Assembly: GCA_044375955.1 (NCBI GenBank)
Contig: JBILLS010000019.1
Coordinates: forward strand, 1-35,723
DNA from: VGCC01 sp044375955
GTDB lineage: Bacteria > Actinomycetota > Actinomycetes > S36-B12
DNA length: 35,723 nt
Direction of reading: 5' to 3'
In this document: one piece after another, positions 31,635 through 35,723 of the stretch
Layout: every line of letters begins with the position of its first letter
How positions within the stretch are numbered: position 1 is the stretch's first letter
The notes under the pieces: model-generated
Databases searched by the model: none
What the model saw: the letters and a program-made list of their open reading frames with translations, nothing else
Told to the model about the DNA's origin: nothing
Position numbers and translations under genes: made by a program

Positions 31635-31640
31635 AGCCTA
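31635..31640 (-). promoter_or_regulatory. Predicted -10 element of the dodecin-fabG-fabI operon
   Basis: TAGGCT on the minus strand; transcription from about 31628 would give a leader of 17 bases containing the ribosome-binding site GGAAGGAG. Confidence 0.5.
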
Positions 31641-31672
31641 GGGCTCACATGGCGCGAGCCACCTTTCCCCCG

Positions 31673-31678
31673 TACCGT
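31673..31678 (+). promoter_or_regulatory. Predicted -10 element of a leaderless DUF3099 transcript
   Basis: TACCGT followed by six bases (TGAGGC) and the GTG at 31685. Confidence 0.55.
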
Positions 31679-31684
31679 TGAGGC

Positions 31685-32017
31685 GTGGCCCAATCCCCGG
31701 AGAGCGTGCACACCATCACGGGTGCCCAGCGCGCGCTATCCGACGAGCAGACCTCCCGCACCCGGAAGTACCTGCTGTCCATGGGAATCCGCACGGCCTG
31801 CGTTCTGGGGGCCATCGTCGTGCCGGGCTGGCCACGGTGGGTACTGATCGCCGGGGCGGTGGTGCTCCCCTACTTCGCCGTCGTCATCGCGAACGCTGGA
31901 AAGTCCCGGGATCGGTCGGGTGAACTCGGCGTGGCCCCTCAGCCACAGGCCAGTCTCCCCGCCTCTGGCACGGCGATCGAAGGGGTCATCGTCGAGCCGG
32001 ATCGATCGGGGAGCTAG
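31685..32017 (+). CDS. DUF3099 membrane protein
   Basis: A 110-residue protein of the actinobacterial DUF3099 family. TRKYLLSMGIRTACVLGAIVVPGWPRWVLIAGAVVLPYFAVVIANAG covers two predicted membrane helices (about residues 33-48 and 51-70) with the conserved RxxxF/Y-SMGIRTAC segment; the tail is Pro/Ala-rich and soluble. Function is not known. GTG 31685 is decided by the promoter hexamer six bases upstream. It is divergent from dodecin and followed by SURF1 after 17 bases. Confidence 0.85.
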   Translation: MAQSPESVHTITGAQRALSDEQTSRTRKYLLSMGIRTACVLGAIVVPGWPRWVLIAGAVVLPYFAVVIANAGKSRDRSGELGVAPQPQASLPASGTAIEGVIVEPDRSGS

Positions 32018-32022
32018 CCGCT

Positions 32023-32028
32023 TATCCT
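32023..32028 (+). promoter_or_regulatory. Predicted -10 element of a leaderless SURF1 transcript
   Basis: TATCCT followed by six bases (GCTGGT) and the GTG at 32035; five bases after the DUF3099 stop. Confidence 0.55.
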
Positions 32029-32034
32029 GCTGGT

Positions 32035-32757
32035 GTGTGGGCACTACTCCGAACCGGGCGGTGGATCGGCTTCACGGTCGCTGTGCTGTCAGCGATCATC
32101 GCCTTCGGACTCCTCAGCGCCTGGCAGTGGAGCCGCGCGGAGGAGCGTCGTCTGGAACGGGTCGAACTGACCACTCGCCTCACGGCGGAGGCCCAGCCGC
32201 TGGCCGCGGTCGATGGCCAGCCAGCCGAATACACCAGGGTCACGACCGTCGGGGCGTTCGTCGAGGGCAGTGACAGGCTCGTGCGTTCACGACCGCAGGG
32301 CGGCGGCAACGGCTTCTGGGTGGTCTCCGCACTGGAGCCACGTGATGTGCCGGGGAGCCATATCTGGGTCGTGCGCGGTTGGATGCCCTCCGAGACCGCA
32401 GCGACGACGTCGATCCCAGTCCCCCCGTCCCCTCCGGGTATCGCCTCCATCTCGGGATACCTGCGCTACTTCGAGGACACCGGTCGGACACCATCGGATC
32501 TCCCGAGCGGACAGATCACCGCGGTCAGCACGGCTCAACTCCCCACACTCGAGGGCGACACCTTTCCGCGCTGGGTCCAGTCATCTCAGGACGAGCCGGG
32601 CCTGGAAGTCCTGCAACTGCCGGACATCGATGAGAGTCGGAACATCTCCTACGCGGTGCAGTGGTTGCTCTTCGCGGCGGTCGCCATTGGCGGCTGGTTC
32701 ATATTCCTGCGCCGGGAGGCGCGCGAGGACGCTCAGGAGTCCGAGCCGGCGAACTGA
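32035..32757 (+). CDS. SURF1 family cytochrome oxidase assembly protein
   Basis: A 240-residue protein with an N-terminal membrane helix (WIGFTVAVLSAIIAFGLLSAWQW, residues 10-32), an outer soluble domain, and a C-terminal helix (ISYAVQWLLFAAVAIGGWFIFLRR). Topology and the motifs RVTTVGAFV, NGFWVVSALEP and VVRGWMP match SURF1/SURF1-like proteins, which help to insert haem a into cytochrome oxidase. GTG 32035 is supported by the promoter hexamer. Its last 25 bases overlap the convergent ABC exporter gene. Confidence 0.88.
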   Translation: MWALLRTGRWIGFTVAVLSAIIAFGLLSAWQWSRAEERRLERVELTTRLTAEAQPLAAVDGQPAEYTRVTTVGAFVEGSDRLVRSRPQGGGNGFWVVSALEPRDVPGSHIWVVRGWMPSETAATTSIPVPPSPPGIASISGYLRYFEDTGRTPSDLPSGQITAVSTAQLPTLEGDTFPRWVQSSQDEPGLEVLQLPDIDESRNISYAVQWLLFAAVAIGGWFIFLRREAREDAQESEPAN

Positions 32758-34604
32758 GTCGTGTACAGGTCCGAGTACACGCCCCCGAGTCCGATGAGTT
32801 CCCGGTGCGTTCCACGCTCGACGATGCGGCCATGGGCGACCACCAGAATCTGATCGGCGCGCAGGATGGTGGAAAGTCGGTGCGCAATCACCAGCGAGGT
32901 CCGATTGGCCAACGCGGTGTCCAACGCCTGCTGCACGAGTACCTCGCTTTCGCTGTCGAGGTGGGCGGTCGCCTCATCGAGGATGACGATCCGCGGAGCT
33001 TTCAGAAGGACCCGGGCGATGGCGAGCCTCTGCTTCTCTCCCCCTGAGAGGCGGTACCCACGGTCTCCCACGACCGTGTCCAAACCATCCGGCAGCGTTT
33101 CGATGACATGCCAGATATGGGCGGCTCGGCATGCTGCGACCATCTCCTGCTCGTCCGCCGCCGGGCGGGCGAAGGACAGGTTGGCGCGGATCGTGTCGTG
33201 AAAGAGATGCGAGTCCTGCGTGACGGCACCGATCGCCTCCCGCAGCTCCTGGGGCTCTACCTCGGCGGCATCGACTCCACCGATGCGCACCGTCCCCGAC
33301 GTGGGGTCATAGAGGCGGGCGACCAGAGCGGTGATCGTGGTCTTGCCAGCGCCGCTCGCCCCGACCAAGGCCGTCATCGTGCCCGCCGGCACCTCGAAAC
33401 TCACGTGATCAAGTACGGCGCTTGCCGGCCGGTCCACCTCGGTGACGGCGATGGACTCCAGGCTGGCCAAGCTCACATCCCGGGCCGCCGGATACTGGAA
33501 CGAGACATCCACGAAGTCGACGCTCAGCGGGCCTGGCCGCAGCGGACGTGGATGCACCGGGGGCGCCACCATCGGGGCCAGTTCCAGGACCTCGAAGACC
33601 CGCTCGAACGACACCAGGGCTGTCATGACGTCGACGCGCACATTCGACAGCGCGGTCAGCGGGCCGTACATCTGGGCCAGAAGTGCCACCAGGGCGATGA
33701 GCGTCCCCAGGCTGATCGCTCCGGCGATCACCAGATTCCCCCCCACCCCGTACGTCAGCGCGGTCGCAAGGGCCGCCACGAGAGTCAGGGCGGTGAAGAA
33801 GTACCGGTTGGCCATCGCGATCCGCACGCCGGTGTCGCGCACCTTGGCCGCCTTGCCGGCGAAGAGGGAAGCCTCGCGTCCCGGGTCTCCGAAGAACTTC
33901 ACGAGCAGCGCCCCGGCCACATTGAAGCGCTCGGTCATCTGCGAGGACATCGAGGCATTCGTCTGCATCTGTTCCCGGGTGAGAGCCTGGAGGGCCCGGC
34001 CCATGTAGCGCGCGGGGACCAGGAACAGCGGAAGGAGGACCAGTGCGAGAAGGGTGATCTGCCACGACAGCGCGAACATCGCCACCAGGACGATCACCAG
34101 GGTGATGAGGTTGCCCACGACACCCCCGAGCGTGGACGTGAAAGCCTGCTGCGCACCGATGACGTCGCTGTTGAGCCGTGAGACGAGGGCTCCCGTCTGC
34201 GCCCTTGTGAAGAAGGCAACAGATTGCCTCTGCACGTGGTCGTACACCTGCGTGCGCAGGTCGTAGATCAACCCCTCACCGATGCGCGCCGAGTACCACC
34301 GGCCCACGAGTCCCAGACCGGCGTCCGCGATTGCCAGTACAGCGATCAATACCGCCGTCCACGTCACCAGCGCCGCGTCTCCGACGCTGATTCCGTCATC
34401 CACGATTCGGCGGAAGAGGAGCGGCTGCGCCACCGCGAGGACTGACGCCACGGTCACGGTGACGAGGAATAGCACTATGAGGCTTCGGTAGGGTATTGCG
34501 TACGACAGGATCCGGCGCACGACCGAGCGCTGCAGCCGTGACTGCGCAACGGACCGGTCTCGCGTGAAGGACTGATAGGTCTGCCAGATGTTGTAGTTGC
34601 TCAT
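32733..34604 (-). CDS. ABC exporter, fused membrane and ATPase domains
   Basis: A 623-residue half-transporter. Residues about 35-340 hold six membrane helices of the type I exporter fold (SLIVLFLVTVTVASVLAVAQPLLF and others); about 370-615 is the ATPase with Walker A ALVGASGAGKTT, signature YRLSGGEKQRLAIARVL and Walker B RIVILDEATAHLDSES. It would work as a homo- or heterodimer; substrate unknown (lipid, peptide or drug). Its ATG at 34604 overlaps the enoyl-CoA hydratase stop by four bases, and the 3' end overlaps SURF1 by 25 bases. An unusual insert (VTEVDRPASAVLDHVSFEV) precedes the ATPase core. Confidence 0.9.
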   Translation of the reverse strand: MSNYNIWQTYQSFTRDRSVAQSRLQRSVVRRILSYAIPYRSLIVLFLVTVTVASVLAVAQPLLFRRIVDDGISVGDAALVTWTAVLIAVLAIADAGLGLVGRWYSARIGEGLIYDLRTQVYDHVQRQSVAFFTRAQTGALVSRLNSDVIGAQQAFTSTLGGVVGNLITLVIVLVAMFALSWQITLLALVLLPLFLVPARYMGRALQALTREQMQTNASMSSQMTERFNVAGALLVKFFGDPGREASLFAGKAAKVRDTGVRIAMANRYFFTALTLVAALATALTYGVGGNLVIAGAISLGTLIALVALLAQMYGPLTALSNVRVDVMTALVSFERVFEVLELAPMVAPPVHPRPLRPGPLSVDFVDVSFQYPAARDVSLASLESIAVTEVDRPASAVLDHVSFEVPAGTMTALVGASGAGKTTITALVARLYDPTSGTVRIGGVDAAEVEPQELREAIGAVTQDSHLFHDTIRANLSFARPAADEQEMVAACRAAHIWHVIETLPDGLDTVVGDRGYRLSGGEKQRLAIARVLLKAPRIVILDEATAHLDSESEVLVQQALDTALANRTSLVIAHRLSTILRADQILVVAHGRIVERGTHRELIGLGGVYSDLYTTQFAGSDS

Positions 34605-35359
34605 CGGGACAGCTCACGCATGAGCTCACGCATACGCCGCATCTGCGCATGGCGCTCGGTGGTCCATGGTTCGGCGCCTTCGGCGACGCTCGCCATTACC
34701 TGCTTGACCGCACGAAGGGCACCCGCGTTGCTCGAGCGCAGACGCTCGATGAGCTCCAGGACTGCGATCTGCGGCTCCCCGGAGCGTGCTGCGGCCAACC
34801 CCCAGTCGTATGCGGTGTCGCCCGTGATGGGCAGGCCACTCGTCAATGCGAGTGCCCGGGAATACCCGAGCACCGGGAACAGGGCGGCGCTGGCGCCGAG
34901 GTCGGGGATGATCCCGAGGGCGGTCTCCCGCAAGACCAGGTTCGCATCGGGATGCACCACCATCAGATCCGCGGCCAGCGCGAGTTGAAAGCCGGCGCCG
35001 ATGGCGTTGCCTTGGACTACGGAGAAAACGTGCGCATCAAGCGTGCGCCACATTCCGAATGCTGCTTGTGCATCGCGGATGAATGCATCGAGCTCCTCAT
35101 CCGAACCGTGCGCGAGGGAGATCAGTGAGACATCCGAGGAACCAGGGACGAACAGTGCGCGGTCAAGCCCAGCACTGAAATCCGGATCCGCTCCATCGAG
35201 GATCACGAACCGGATTTCCGGCGTGACCAGCTCGGCCACACCGCGAAGATCCGCCCAGGTCTGCGGTGTCTGCGCGTTACGACTCTCGGGTCGGTCCAGA
35301 CGCACCCGCAACACGTCGGGGTCGTCCTGCCAGATGCGTAGGCCACCGGGTGTGTTCAT
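34601..35359 (-). CDS. Enoyl-CoA hydratase/isomerase family protein
   Basis: A 252-residue crotonase. DFSAGLDRALF and VVQGNAIGAGFQLALAADL form the oxyanion hole, and RETALGIIPDLGAS carries the region of the catalytic Glu. The first acidic residue common in true hydratases is not clearly in place, so the reaction (hydratase, isomerase or other) is open. ATG 35359 overlaps the ABC-F stop, and its stop overlaps the exporter start by four bases, so all three are coupled. The C-terminus (ERHAQMRRMRELMREL) is helical. Confidence 0.88.
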   Translation of the reverse strand: MNTPGGLRIWQDDPDVLRVRLDRPESRNAQTPQTWADLRGVAELVTPEIRFVILDGADPDFSAGLDRALFVPGSSDVSLISLAHGSDEELDAFIRDAQAAFGMWRTLDAHVFSVVQGNAIGAGFQLALAADLMVVHPDANLVLRETALGIIPDLGASAALFPVLGYSRALALTSGLPITGDTAYDWGLAAARSGEPQIAVLELIERLRSSNAGALRAVKQVMASVAEGAEPWTTERHAQMRRMRELMRELSR

Positions 35360-35723
35360 GCCAGTTCCACCAATCCCGCGTAGTCGTCGCTCCAGAGGTC
35401 TTCGTCGCCATCCGGCAGGAGGACGACCCGCTCCGGCGCCAAGGCTGCCACGGCGCCCGGATCGTGGCTCACCAGCACCACCGCACCCCGATACGACGCC
35501 AGGGCCGCAAGAACCTCCGTGCGGCTTGCCGGGTCCAGGTTGTTGGTCGGTTCGTCGAGGAGGAGCACGTTCGCCCCGGACACCACCAGGCAGGCCAGGG
35601 CGAGGCGCGTCTTCTCACCGCCGGACAGGACACTCGTGGGCTTCTCGACCGCGGAGCCCTGGAAGAGGAAGGAGCCGAGGACGGTGCGTCGCGATGTCTC
35701 GTCGAGGTCAGGCGCCGCCGAGG
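35356..35723 (-). CDS. ABC-F family ATPase, C-terminal fragment
   Basis: The gene continues past the window end, so only the last 121 or so residues are seen. They contain the signature LSGGEKTRLALACLV, Walker B VLLLDEPTNNLDPASR and LVSHDPGAVAAL, that is, the second nucleotide-binding domain of an ABC-F protein. DEPTNNLDP is the ABC-F hallmark; such proteins act on the ribosome in translation or antibiotic protection and have no membrane domain. No further assignment within the family is possible. It is the first gene of a coupled trio with the crotonase and the exporter. Confidence 0.85.
   Translation of the reverse strand, partial: SAAPDLDETSRRTVLGSFLFQGSAVEKPTSVLSGGEKTRLALACLVVSGANVLLLDEPTNNLDPASRTEVLAALASYRGAVVLVSHDPGAVAALAPERVVLLPDGDEDLWSDDYAGLVELA

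Noticed and set aside
33108..34181. Long open frame antisense to the ABC exporter (and similar ones opposite pafB, serB and gcvP)
   Set aside because: They are shadows caused by high GC at third codon positions; their translations are Arg/His/Gly-rich without recognisable domains and lie opposite clear genes.
1..35723. CRISPR array, tRNA, rRNA or insertion sequence
   Set aside because: No regularly spaced direct repeats, cloverleaf sequences, rRNA segments or transposase genes were seen anywhere in the window.

Overview
The window is a compact, GC-rich (by eye roughly 60-65%) stretch of an actinobacterial chromosome, with no mobile elements, tRNAs, rRNAs or CRISPR seen. The lineage call rests on Pup and the 20S proteasome with Dop and PafA, the WYL pair PafB/PafC, RbpA, HelY, the GarA-FtsR-MerR block, an InhA-type FabI and DUF3099. 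Gene order resembles two separate Mycobacterium tuberculosis blocks as I remember them (about Rv2112c to Rv2050, and Rv1822 to Rv1832). The genus cannot be named from this sequence; the tight packing suggests a fairly streamlined genome.

Layout. Bases 1-6445: pupylation-proteasome locus (dop 3' end, pup, prcB, prcA, pafA), two FKBP-type prolyl isomerases, and pafB/pafC. 6478-11113: tatA-tatC, a diacylglycerol-kinase-like lipid kinase, helicase helY. 11095-12015 (minus): lone 5'-3' exonuclease-like protein. 12059-17366: M24 peptidase, amidohydrolase, lnt, polyprenol-phosphate mannosyltransferase, fxsA. 17326-18745 (minus): rbpA and a tyrosine recombinase. 18757-18784: a 28-bp dif-like palindrome directly upstream of the recombinase. 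18795-26783 (minus): gcvP with a tandem glycine riboswitch, MerR regulator, bifunctional nuclease, ftsR, garA-like, gcvH, CDP-alcohol phosphatidyltransferase, FeS photolyase, followed by its upstream partner, an ABC ATPase (to 27559). 27600-28805: serB (plus). 28802-31611 (minus): operon read as dodecin, TMEM175-like, fabG, fabI, sixA-like. 31685-32757 (plus): DUF3099 and SURF1. 32733-35723 (minus): ABC-F (5' part missing), enoyl-CoA hydratase-like, ABC exporter.

How the genes work together. PafA ligates Pup to proteins; Dop prepares Pup by deamidating its GGQ end; PrcA/PrcB degrade tagged proteins (the ATPase Mpa/ARC is outside the window). GcvP and GcvH are two parts of the glycine cleavage system and gcvP carries a glycine sensor. 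Lnt acylates lipoproteins such as the predicted FKBP lipoprotein encoded here. FabG and FabI are two steps of type II fatty acid synthesis.

Most notable points: (1) a tyrosine recombinase whose promoter contains an 11-6-11 palindrome of dif format, close to where gene orientation flips from almost all plus to almost all minus, as expected of a replication terminus; (2) twelve genes carry a TANNNT hexamer exactly six bases before the start codon, the signature of leaderless transcripts, three promoters of this type reusing the upstream gene's TAG stop; (3) a tandem glycine riboswitch whose core is perfectly complementary over 10 nt to the gcvP ribosome-binding region; (4) all four convergent gene pairs overlap tail to tail. 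The only non-coding stretch of any size is the riboswitch leader (21627-21870); no gene-free stretch exceeds 300 bases.
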